Shown here in pieces: positions 1 through 12,700 of a stretch of 64,000 nt of DNA. Origin of the DNA: Neoechinorhynchus agilis (taxonomy: Eukaryota > Acanthocephala); contig CM121342.1 in NCBI GenBank assembly GCA_051530055.1, positions 4,960,001 to 5,024,000 of the forward strand. Direction: 5' to 3'. How positions within the stretch are numbered: position 1 is the first letter of the stretch; the number at the start of each line of letters is the position of its first letter. The position numbers and the translations under genes were made by a program. The notes below the pieces were generated by a model. That model was not told the origin of the DNA. It saw nothing but the letters and a program-made list of their open reading frames with translations, and did no database searches.

Positions 1-1958
1 CCTCCAGTTGTCTGTTCTATGTGCCATCACTTGATGTTTTTCGGACGACGTTGTTGTTCGTGCTCTTTTGCGATCCATGCTCGTTGTAGCAACATAAAAT
101 CAAATCGTAGCTCAAAACTCTTTTCTACTCCAAAATCTGCTTCGTATATTAACAACAACAACGGAGACTCACTTGATGATCTGTGTCCGCAATCGAGCGA
201 AATAAATTCGAGTTCAGATGACAATTTAATTCTTCGGAATAAACGTAACACAAACTCAACTGGCTCTCAAGGTAGTAATGGATGTGACGAGGAGTCACCA
301 ATGGGAACCGGCCAGTTCTTTTCAACGGTATCTTCACTGATTTTGGTCTCGTATTAAAAACGTATTCAATTAGGATTCTCTTCGTCGTGAAGATGAGTCG
401 AATGTATTGGGATTTCGGATGCCGGATTTACTTTTGCCTGATTGGCAACCGACAGAGAAGATTTGCTCCTCGAATCCTTCATCGCCAAAGTCAATGCGCT
501 CTAAGCTTCACTTTAAAGGAATTCATGGCGCCTCCAAAGAGTCAACCTTCACTTCTTATCACGTTTGCCTGAAATCAATTTTGTGCCAGACTTCAAAAAT
601 AAATCAATTTAGGTGCAAACAGCTAATTGGGAAATTGCATACGATGAAATCATTCGAAAGGAGAGACGTATTGGTTCGGGATCATTCGGAACCGTTTATG
701 AAGCAGAATTACTCAATCATGGTAAATCGTTTCTACAAACTTTTTCCCCTTTAAATGTTGATTTATAGGCCGTGTCGCCATAAAAGAACTCAATATCTCG
801 GACCCAAGTCATACCAAATTGGAGAAGTTTAAAAATGAAGTCATTGCTTTAAAGTGAGATTTCCAGCACTCGGTTTTCCCAGGTCAAAAAACTCAATTTC
901 TAAGGAAGTGTCGGCATAGGAATATCGTCTCATTTCTTGGATACACATCAAAACCATCTCTCTCGATCATTACCGAATGGTGTAGTGGCTCAAGTCTGTA
1001 CCAATATATCCATGTAAATGATCAAACATTAACGACCCTGATTGTGACTGAAATGGGAAAGCAGATTTGTCAAGGAATGTGGTCTGTATTCTTCTTCTTT
1101 TAATTACCAATCGTACAAAGAAATTTTTAGCTACTTGCATTCGAGGGACATTATTCATCGAGATTTGAAATCGAATAGTATCCTTTTTTCTCTCAGGACT
1201 TCTTAATCATTATTTTTGTTTTCCTTAACACCACGAAAACAACAGATATCTTTCTTCAACGAGAAAACAACGAAGACCTTTTGGTAAAAATTGGAGACAT
1301 GGGCTTGGCAACGGTGAAGAAGTCCGTTTGCGTGAACGATCGTTCATTACGGCACCCCACTGGCTCAATACAATGGATGGTTTGTCGCTTCTATCTATCA
1401 TAAAACAAATAATTGTTTTATTTTCGAGGCTCCCGAGATCATTCGAATGGAAGTCGAAGACCCTTACACCGTTCAATCGGACGTTTACGCATTTGGAATA
1501 GTTTTATATGAACTGGTAGCCGGTAGGTTGCCGTACAGTCAACTGGACTTAACACGTGATCAGGTAAGATCTTTGAACTTCTAAAATGTATCTTATTTTT
1601 CAGCATAGATTCTTTTTATGGTTGGATCCGGCAGGCTTAGTCCAAGTAGCGGAGACGCGAGGTCCGGTACTCCGAAATTGCTTCATAGGTACATTGAGAG
1701 ATGTTGTTTGGGTAGGATTCTGGTATATGGTACGAATGTATTCAGAATTGTACCCATAAATTTGACAGAAACGAGCGTTGTTCATTCGATGAGGTATCTT
1801 GAAAAAGTAACGAAAGCCTGGATTATGCTTATCGAGTTTAGGTTCTGCGTGGTATAGCCCAATTGGAATCCGAATTGCCAAGGATTAAACGGTCTCAATC
1901 TCTCAATATTGCACCTCGCTTCATGCAATCGAAACATTGTTCTCTTTCAAAGATCTAA
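1..1958 (+). CDS. Raf-type Ser/Thr kinase, 3' part (C1 end to stop)
   Basis: Raf kinases relay Ras signals to MEK and ERK at the plasma membrane. The 5' end lies outside the window. Bases 10-96 encode the end of a C1 zinc domain (two CxxC-type pairs and HxxC, as in Raf FCDFCRKLLF...GYKFHQRC). A Ser/Asn-rich hinge follows (to 562). Kinase exons as read: 613-721 (Gly loop GSGSFGTVY), 769-853 (VAIK lysine), 905-1081, 1131-1177 (HRDLKSN), 1246-1379 (activation segment), 1429-1563 (APE, SDVYAFGIVLYEL) and 1609 onward (FMVGSGRLSP). The last exon encodes LPRIKRSQSLNIAP, matching the Raf tail LPKIxRSxSEP, and stops at 1956-1958. The splice sites around 1700-1850 are not settled. Odd feature: DFG reads DMG (1296-1304). 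The VYAFGIVLYEL and tail motifs favour Raf over KSR, and the HRD and VAIK residues are present. Confidence 0.88.
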
Positions 1959-3789
1959 GGAGCGAAAAACTGCTGATTGATTTGTGTATAGGTGGATCCG
2001 TTGTTTTTTTTGATGATCTGATTACATTATTTAAGCTGAAAAGAACCGAGCGAAATTGAGTGTGACACAAACGAATTAAGATTTCTTATTAGGATTCGCG
2101 ACCACAAGACGAAGATTCAAGGCTGATAACCTGATGGAGTGGGCGAATGGTCAATTATATGGTCCCGTCAACTAGATTCTTATCTCGTCTACTCTTTACG
2201 AACATCGTCGCCGCTTAGTTTTTCGTGGAACCATGATAATTGAATTTGGCCGTCCTCTAATTCACTGGATTCTCAACGCTGCAACCTAATGAAATTCGAT
2301 ATGGTGCTTAATGCGAAAACAAATTCATTTTCTCTCTTAGGGGCCCGTCTAGATCTAAGTTTCACAAAATTGACAGCAAATCTCATCTGTCTCATTCTTC
2401 TTTTTCTCAGCATGCTTCACAAATTGGGTTAAGTCGATTGCTTCGAAAACAAACGAAGGATAGTGGTGTTGTGCTAGAAGAGAAAAGAGACTACCATCTT
2501 TCTCCTTAACGTAAAAAAACTTGTGCTGAAAGGGTTCAGCTCTTTCAAAATCACGAGATTTTCATAGTAATATAAAGGTACTATTGTCTACAACAAATCT
2601 AGACCTTTAAACTGCCTACAAAAATAATTCAGTGAAGCATTTTTTGTCTAGAATTCATCACTACTAATTTTTTTATTTTCTCGTTCAATCCAATCAATAC
2701 TAGTCTTATTATTACAATACGAAATGTCATTAATTTTTCGTTTTTCTTAATGCTGAATAAATCATCTAAAAACATTAATTCCGTTAAACTGCGTTTTTGA
2801 TTAGCGTTGATTTCCTTCCAGGAAACCGAATTGTTCCTTTAAGAAAATATAAGAAAAAAAATTTACATATTACCAACGGTCAAAATACTGTCTCCTGGTC
2901 GACAGCGTTTGCCTCCATAATCAAAGCTCTCGACAATTCGATAATTTTCTATGAGGTCGAAGATGAATTGCATGGTGTCAAAAAAGGTCAAAGAATGGTT
3001 TTAAACAATGAAATCGAGAACTGTTGGGAGTTTTTCTTCTTCCAATGGTGCACCACGCGGATTTTATTGACGACCACAAAAGCCTTAAATCATCTTCATT
3101 ATTAGATTTCTTTTGCTATTTGATCCACTAAAGTGCACTGTTTTGCAACAATGCGAATCAAATGGATCACAATTCTCTAAGACAAAAATGAATGAGATCT
3201 TGCAAGGTGCCTAGAGCTATAACCTCCACAATTACTCTTTTTTTTGCGGGAGGAGACTGCGTTGTCAGATTTTATGTAATGTTTACACACACACACATAA
3301 ATAGCCCAGATTAAATATTTCAAAAGAGATCTAAGAGTGTACTTTTTATAGGTTTTCTAAAAATCAATTAAAACAATCGTTAATTTTCCCTCTACAAATG
3401 TTACCGATTGTCATTTAAAAAAAAGAAGAGTTAACAGGTTAATCAAAATTATCCATGAATGTTACGATGGATTGTTTGAGTGTTTTTTTAAAGACATTGC
3501 TTCGTATTTTCTGGTTCCGTCGATAATGGCGGCACTAGTGCTACAGCCATTATTAGCTTTAGATATGCAGATTTAATTTTATGAAGTGGTTATTTAAAAC
3601 TAGTTGATTGCCCAATTGGGAATACGAACTCTGGTATCCGTTCGTCGGGCTGAAGCAATTCACCATGCACACAAAAAAATCTGAGAAACGTTTGCAATTG
3701 AATTGTTTTGCCCGTTGTCTCAAGAAGACCCGCTTGATATAAACTACTTTGAATCCGAAAATAGAGACAATTGTTTCTTTAGGCCACAA
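1959..3789. other. Intergenic, no supported gene
   Basis: Spacer between the Raf stop and the receptor phosphatase start. It is AT-rich with a short CA run near 3284. The longest open frame (2797-3105, 102 codons, plus strand) resembles no family I recognise and shows no splice partners. An AATAAA lies at 2755-2760, rather far from the Raf stop to be its polyadenylation signal. Confidence 0.5.
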
Positions 3790-6700
3790 ATGATTGTTGC
3801 ACTCTTTTCAATGTTACTGATATTCAGCTGCTTCAAAAAAGGTATTTTGTTTCTTTTCTTCTTGTATTTAAAGCACTACATTTCTCAGTTTGTCAGTCCA
3901 CTTTGACAATCGATCAAATCGATAACCGAACATATTCTCTATTACCGTATTCGCCTGTACCTTCGTATATATGCTGCACAGTCCGTCCTTCATCAATACG
4001 AGATCATCTAAGGATTAATTGGGAACGAGACCGACGTTCAAGTGGTACCGCCATACCGGCTGAACAGTATACTCTAAGATATTTACAACTAAACCATTCT
4101 TCAATGGAAAACACGCGTTGTCTTGAGTTATATTCAAGGCGACCCGTTCAAGATACCATCTTTTGTAGTGTTCAATCAAATGAAGACACTGTTAACAAGA
4201 GTGTACATGTTCGATTTGTATCGCAAGAGTCAGGTTTATTTTTTTTGAAAAAAGTGTACAAATTCAAAAACTTTCTCACACAGATCCTGAAACGTACGCA
4301 CTTTTGCCAAAAATAGAGCTTCGGATCAACCAACAGCAACGTCGTGGAATCGCCGCCGATTTGGGATCGTCCTTAGCTCTTGTCTGTACTGTAGTAACAA
4401 CCAATCTTTCTCCTTTACACTCAATTCGTTGGTATACGAAGAAAAAGGTCGAAGGTGAAGACGTCTTGGACGAAATCCACAATGGAAACAGGTTCCGTCT
4501 GTTGCAAAATCAACTTGATTTCACATACTCAAGTACATTGTCCAGAAAATCAAAATTCGGTAAAATTAGCTCTCTCTCTTGGATAGGCACACTTCAAATC
4601 TTGGATGTACAAAATGAGGACGCTGGGACTTATATGTGTGAAGCAACTAATAGACACGGATCCGCAGTGTCCACTGCTACGAGGATTGCGATTAGGGGTC
4701 AGTAATGGGTGCACAATTGGCGTTTGTTTAGTGTCGGGGAAAATTTATCAATATCTGCATCAATTTTATCCAAGGTTGCTTTCGAATGGTTTTTACGATT
4801 TTTATTAATGGCGAATTTTTTCGAGGCCTTAGCCTCCTCATCAGACATCTAAAAGGGGAAATTCAGTCAGACGTCATCCAATCTCGCTATCTGGAGAGCC
4901 AATCCTCTCGTGGCGATTCACACCCAGAGAATCCGTTTTATTTTGTAAGATTTCGAGTCATCTCAAAAACATGGCCCTTCGAAATATTACAAAATAAAAC
5001 TGATTCTCGCGGTGTGAATCGCTACACCCGAATGTTATCATGAAAGATATTTGCATCGATCTTTTTTTCTCGTAAGGAACATTGAAATTGTTTAGTATCA
5101 AAAAGATAGTTTGCTTTAGTTTCTTTTTTTTTGATGTGAACATGGAAACGTGTGTTCCCCAATGATTTTTGGCTTTACGAAATATCTGAAGGGCTCACTT
5201 GTTTTCATCTGAAGATAATCAAGAATTTGTTATAAACAACTAAAAAACGAATCTTTTCTTCGAAACACAGGGCAAAAAATCCCAGTAAAAATTTTGCATC
5301 CGCGTTCGGATAACGTCTTCAGCGTCCACTATGGAGAATCAAGAATTTTAAGATGCCAAGCAATCGGTATGCCTGTTCCACACACGGATTGGTATAAAGG
5401 TCACTACAAGCTTTTTCTTCGGAAAACTTGAATTTAAATGATAAATGAATAGATGGGAATCGCTTACAACCGGATGACATGTATCAACCGGAACTGGCTG
5501 TCATTACCGTGAATATAACCAACCACAGCGAATATGAATGCATAAGTAGAAATGCTTTTAGTACTGATAAACGTTCTATAACGTTTCAACTAAAAGGTTC
5601 GTATTTTTAAACACAAAGAATTTTCATTGGAATCCTAATGATCCGGGAACGGTCAATGTCGTTTTTAAAATCGTGACCGTCGTCCCATTAGTTTTCAGCA
5701 TCCATTGGCACGGGAGAGAGAGGTAACAACAGGGCTATAAAAACTTAAATTTGAATGTGACCGGAAAATGAAGGCGAATTTGCACATAAAGCTTACGGCC
5801 ATTTTCTAAGATTTACGATTCCAATATGTAAACGATTATCTGAGGTCCGTGTTGCGTTAGTTGGAGTTCAAGAATTTGAACGGATCGTGAATCTTCTGAT
5901 GGCATTTAAGTCTTTCCTTCAATCGTCGCCAAATTATAAAAATTTCTTTAGATTGAATTATATCCTTTATTTTAGAGTATCAAACACGGCCTGTTGCTAC
6001 AATCGTCAGTGTAGATTGTGATTCGGTTAAAATATCGGTATATTCAACGCTAAAAGCAACCGCAATTAAAGGTCGAATCGATACCATTGGAAATGACGGA
6101 ACATGGGTTTATGGTCGAGAGGAGATCCTCGATGCCGATGAAGCCATTCATCGAGTAAGTTCGATTGAATTATGTTATCACCCACACCCACTTATTTCTA
6201 GATTACCGATTTGCAGCCGAACCAAGACTATCGCATCACAGTCGACGTCCAAGACTCAAACGGGATTCAAATGACATCTCTACCAGTGGAATTCCAGACC
6301 AGTTCACCAGTTCCAAATTGCACTATTACCGATCTCTCCGTGATTCAACGAGGCGAAGATTTCATTGAGTTAAATTGGTCAAAATGCGCAAACAATGAAG
6401 ATTTAGTACGTAGATTTTCGAAGTTTCTCGATTCCATCGATTTAATCCGTGTTTTTCTTCAAAGAATTACGTTGTTCTCTTTATGCGTCAACAAGAGCCG
6501 AGTTCATCGGTGGTTCATTGGAACAAACTGTATTATTCGCCTCAAACGCGTCCTGTAATCAGCAATCTGTATCCGAATTCTAGCTATATCCTCTATGTAA
6601 TTCCCGTTAATTCGTCGTACGGTGCTGGATCAGTTTCAAATGCTGCGACGGCCGTTACTTTGCCTTTGAAAGCTATTGATCTCAAATTCTATCCAAATGA

Positions 6701-9700
6701 AGCGGGTTATGATCTCAGTTGGACAATGCCGAAGGATACTGCTGTGTCTCATTACATTCTTAAGTACAATCAATTGAGCCCGGACTCATTGGCGAATTCA
6801 ACAGAAGAGGAGTTTGTGCTTAAAACTAACAATTTCCGCGTCCCTCAAGTTGCTAGAAACATTCAAGTTAAGGCGTTCAATAGAGATCTTCAGTTAGCAA
6901 CAAGTGACTTCATATTACGCCAGTCTGCAGGTAGGTTCATGTTATGACCTCTTTTGGGGGGAGAAATCAGCATTATCTGAGTTCACGTAACTCTGTCATC
7001 TTAGGTTGCATCCGTCTTTTGTCATAGTCGAGACTTGTGTACGTGTAAATCAAGCAGAACCCCCCCCCCCAAAAGAAACCCGCTAAGAGAATTCGTTCAT
7101 TCGAGTTCGCGTTAATTTTTTTTATAAAACGACACAAAAAAGATGGATGAAAATGTCGCAAATGCGATCATCCGTTTCGTCTATTGTTGGCACGGATCAC
7201 TCCTCCGTAGGACAAAAGATTGCCCATACTTCCGCAAATGATTTTGTTTTATGTTCGATCTAAACCTAATGACCGACACCCATTGATATGCACGGTTCTT
7301 TAATCTCAGATAATCTCTGTAAATTTTTTATGCCTGGTCCAAAGAGCAGGACTTTCCCTTCTATTTCGCAGACACATATTTGCTACTAAGTATGTCAAAT
7401 TAAGCACGAGAACTGAAATGTATCTAAATTTGATAATATTAGCATAATATACAAGTGAAGGGATTCGCACTCTGGGACGATGCTTATAACCGAGGTCTTC
7501 GTGCGTTGACGGAAATGTGTAGATGACTCTTAAGTTTGTCTCAAAACATTCAATTGTTGGCCATTTGTGTATGCTTTTTTCGTGTCATTCTAAAGGACTC
7601 TCGTTTTTCCTCATAAGATGTCTTAGGCTTTTCCAAAAGTTACATCCGTAAAAAGAACCTGCGATATGTGAAAGTTCGTTTTTGGGGGACGTCTAAGCAA
7701 ACTATTTTTTCCGTTTTGTGACCTAATTCGAAATCGGCAATCATTTGTGCACTTTGGGGCAAAAACAACAACAACAACAACAACTATCGTCCATCCGACA
7801 ATACAAATTTTAGTAATTAACTCTTTTTTTAGTGTGGAGGATTCAAAAATTCACTAAGTTATTTTATGAACGGATCGGGCAACATATTCTGCCTTTATCA
7901 AGGGAAAAAAAGCCAGTATATCAGTTTAAAATTGCGAAATCGCCAAGGCAGTGGTGCCCGTCCTGTGGGGGCGAAAATGTCGGAATTATCCGAGAGATCG
8001 GGCAAATATAGATTAGTTGAATTTTTGAATCCTACGAACGTGGCAAAACTAAGAAAGCTAAATTAATAATCTGACAAGGCGATTTCTGAGACCTTGCACA
8101 AAATTGGGTTTCTGTTATTGATGTTGTCGTCGTGGTCGAACTGAAAACTTGGAAGATATTGCTCAAAAAAAGTATTCATCCACGAGACTGCCCCGTAACC
8201 ATTGGCTTCCATCGATGCTAGAGAAATCCGCATGAGACTTGTGGGTAGGCCATTAGGGACCGCATCCATCGCCTCTAATAGTTCTTGCCTTTCGTCGGTC
8301 GCTAGTTTACGTCTCTCGTCTTTGCCAATGACTGGTGGCTATGTGTAAACACCTAGGTCTCCTGCGCCTTTAGCGAATTCAGTCACATTGGCGCCAGCAT
8401 TACGATGTATTAGCGATGATCGCGCACTCAATGACCGTTTTGATCGTCAATTAATCGACCAATTCTTGGTACTAAGCCGTCATGTTTGATCTCGTCGATA
8501 AAATGTCACCTTTTTTGTTCGGCTACCTTACTCGATGGTATCTTGATCAAAAAAGAGCTTTTTTAGAAGTCTTTATCGGGTGAAGAACGTTTTTTTCTGC
8601 ACTAAAGACGTTCCCAATCTCATCAGGTAGCGTCTTTTCCCGTCGACGAAATTCGAAACGTCTTTAATATAACGATCTTTACCGGACGAAGACTTCTAAA
8701 TCACACTCGAAAACTGGTGATTAACCAGCCTCCCGACAAAATTCGAAACGTTCTTTACCGGATGAACACTTCTAAATCAATTATTGCCACTTTTTGATCT
8801 TCTTTACCGTGCTCTGATAAATTTTTTCGCAACCATTGAACTACACTAGTTTTTGCGTCTGAATTGTCTTTCACTCGATAGCGCACCTACATTCTTAATA
8901 GACGAAGAAAAAAAAGACTCTAAGAATGAACGATTCTTCGACTATGTTGGTTTCGCCAAGTTTCCTCTAATGATTGTTCCGCCCCATTCGTTGTCAGATC
9001 AACAACAACAAAAAGAGACCCATTTTAATTTTGTCAAACTCATGCTAAAATATGCTGTTCATAATGGTCATTATCGAAACCGTCTTAGGTCTATACGCTC
9101 CCGATCAACCGAAACAACTACGTGTTCAATCGTTCAATTCAACTTCGATCACGATAGGTTGGCAAAGCATAAAGCTGAGTGCGGTTTCTTCGGAGCAGAC
9201 GGATCGTCGTCAACTCGAATGGAATCCTCACAGTTTCATAGTGCGTTATCGGCCATCGAACCAACAAAATCATTGGCACCTTCTCAATGTGACGAGAATG
9301 GACACTAGCCATCGGACTCATGGATTCTACGAAGCTGTACTGACTGACCTTGTACCTGGGACTCGATACGAGATTGTGATTATCCCGTACTACATGCTTA
9401 ATAACAGCTACATTCTGCGTCCTGGTTCAAACTCTCAAACGTTTACAGCCTACACTGAGCCTAGAAAAGGTAAGTCCGTCCTCGATATTTTGTAGCGTTA
9501 CCATAATGTTTCTTCTATGATATGGAAGGCAAAGCAACGCAGCTCTTTTTTCTACTACATTTTAGTCTCCCTTCACACACACACAACTATAAACCAATTT
9601 TTACTATTAGACTTTTACGAAAGCGAGCGAGATTCTGCTTCCACATAGTAGTACTCCATGCGTATGCGGCATGCAGTAAACGCAATAGCATCCTCCTTCT

Positions 9701-12700
9701 GTCTCTAATTAAAAACTGAAGAAACTTCGAGCCTATAATTCAATTTTGGACCACCATAAATTTTGCATCTTCTTCTTCCATACGACTGAAAAAACATAGA
9801 ACGCTACGATGGCTCATCTAGTTACAACAATCCTTGTTGGCCTACTACTCATCGATGAATCAATCCACTCATCAAAGATCTTCTTGAAATTAAACAGTGT
9901 TGATGACACAACTGCCAATGTAAGCTGGTCGTTCGTCAATGGAACTAAAAATTTGGAGAATAATGCGCGTAGATCAAGAAGACGGAAACGTCCAAAAGTC
10001 CTGACCATATTCTACGCCAAACACCAACCAACACCAATATCCGTCCCAAATATCCTTCGAATCGACCTTAGCCCAAAACTCGCGAAAAAACAAGCCTGGC
10101 TCCTCACTGGACTACAACCAGATTCAACGTATCGTATTCAGCTACTGGCCGACAATGATACACTTAGTAGAACCCTCTCTTTTCACACTTCATCAGGTTA
10201 ACATGCAATTTGCCACCTTTTCTCATTTTTCGTGATTTCGCCTTCAAAATGTCTTCATTATGAAGTCTAAATGGTTCATTGGACTTTGAAAAAATTACAA
10301 AGCACTTTTGCAAAAAACGAGTTTCCTGACATGATACGTTTTCTTGATGCAAATCAACTTATGAAATCTTATTAATATTTTCGCATGAGACACATAAGTC
10401 ACATTTGTCTCAATTAATAATATTGTTGCATCTTCCTCCTCGGTTTTTAGGCTTGAATCCATTTTTGGATACTGGCAACGCGGACGCTGGAATCCAGGAC
10501 CTCAATCTACATTCCACATCGCCTTTTTCAATCAATGTCTCATGGCGAGAACACTTGCGGCCTTCAATCTTTAAAGTCTCATGGTCACCGACATCGTGTC
10601 CATCGAAGCAAATTGCAATCTGTGCCACCTACGAGCACAATGTTTCCCAATCCTTTCACATTATTCAGGACTTGGCGCCTGGTGTTTCATACACAGTTCG
10701 TGTATCCAAATTTGACACCCGTTCCAAACAATTCGGTCCACCGACGAATGGAAGCGCAACGACACTGCCGAAAACTCCCCCCACTCCATACATTCAATCA
10801 GTTTCGCGATATAATGCCTCAAATGCTCGAGTGCAAATCGCAAAGGTCATTAATTATCCCAGAATTCAATACTACATTCTACACTACACTGAGGGAATTG
10901 TTGTCGATCAATCTTTAAGTTCGATCACACGCCGATCAATCGTAAAGAAGTGGTCAAGTGTCTCTGCTCTATTAAATATGAACCACAATCAGAGCCGGTT
11001 TATCAATGTAGACGTCGGACGTCTTGACAATCGTTTAACGTATACAATGGCGGTTTCTTGTAGAGCAGAACGATCAGGCGAATTGATTGAAAGTGACATT
11101 TCCCATTTTTACGTTGTCGATGTCGCCCGTGAACTCGGTCCAGTTAAAAAGTACACTTCTCGACTACCGTCGCCGTGGAATCTTACCGTCGTTGACGGAA
11201 CCATTCGATCTAACAGTGCTCAGTTGTCATTTAGATACCAAGATAATTTTTATTCGCAGCTGAAAGCGAACTATATTGAAATAGTGTTCGAGGGTTTTCA
11301 ATCGTATATTGATTCTCTTGGATTTCCCCAGCGATATCGGGACGCGGGTATTAATAACATCACACTCAGACCAACGTTCTCAGATTCAATCACGGACGAT
11401 CTATACATTTGGATTCTCAGTGCTCTTCTACCAAACGCTCTTTACACTGTGAACGTGAGTGCAGTCGCAAGTCAACCAAACACTTTAACCGAAACCAGTT
11501 ATCCGTCAGCAGTGAGTTTTCATACAAAATACGACGTTCCGCCGTATATTGAAATTCCCTGTTTCTTGAACTCTGATAAAGAAAAACGAACTGCTTCAAT
11601 TGGACTCAAGCAAGCCAGTTCAAAAAACGGACCTATCGTCCTTTACTTTATAGTTCTGGAAAGGTTTGATCTTGCCGAACCCTACGGAATATCCAGTGCT
11701 TATTCATTCCGTGATTCAATTGATCCACATCAAAAGACAGTTGCTATCTTTAATGCATCCACCGGCCTTCCTTCGTTGTTTATTTTGGGCAATAATAGTA
11801 GCTATCAAGAAGTTCATCAAAACAAACATTACAAGTACACCAATGGGCCACTCGATCAGGCCGGAAAGTACCGTGTCAAATTGTGCGTCCAAGTCGAAGA
11901 TTTTGGTTCCAGCGGCGACAATGAACCTCTCCTGATCGATTGCAGCTCATATTCAAGTGTTTTCACGCTTTTCAGTACACCAAGGCGACGAATTGGCTCA
12001 GCCCATCGATTTAGCACAACTGCATCGTTCAATTATTCGATGTCGTGGTTGGTGGCCATCATCATACTCATTATTGTAATACTTTCAATCTTTGTAATTC
12101 TTATCTTTCAAATCAGGTTAGTGTGCCTTGAAGAATTTGAATTTAAAACTTGGCAATTACACGCTCTTTTTTTCTTGGTAATAAAAAAACTAACTATTCC
12201 TCGACTTTCAGGAGAGTGAATTCAAGTTCGGTTCGATCATATACGGACGAAAATGGTGACTACTCAAAGCAAGGGCTTCTAGACTCAAAACTGCAAGCTG
12301 TAAAAAAGAAAGCGTCTTTTATTTCAGCTCCATCCGTTAATGATTTTCAAAATATACCTTTAATCAAGAACCAAAGTGCAACACTCATTTTGGACGAATT
12401 AAGTAATGGCACCACTGTCTCTCAAATGAAACGCACTTCAACGTGCCCAGTGGACCTGTCCATATCGACGAGCAATCCGATTGAAATGAGCGAGTTTTCA
12501 TCAGTGCTCGAATGTCTAAAACAGAACGACCAATTCGCCCTTAGCCAAGAATATGACTCAATCGATCCAGGGCAGCAATTTACATGGAAATTTTCGTTGC
12601 TGGACAGCAATCGAGCAAAGAATCGATATGCTAACGTTACCGCATACGATCATTCTCGAGTAATTCTTCAAAGTGCAAATCTTCGTTCGCCATCCAATGA

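Noticed and set aside
4820-4860. Hammerhead-ribozyme-like core on the reverse strand (CTGATGAG, short stem, GAAA); a similar CTGATAA...GAAA occurs at 21441-21480
   Set aside because: There is an extra base before stem II, the second site lacks the essential G, and neither has stems I and III with an NUH cleavage site that pair. Probably a by-product of the foldback hairpins.
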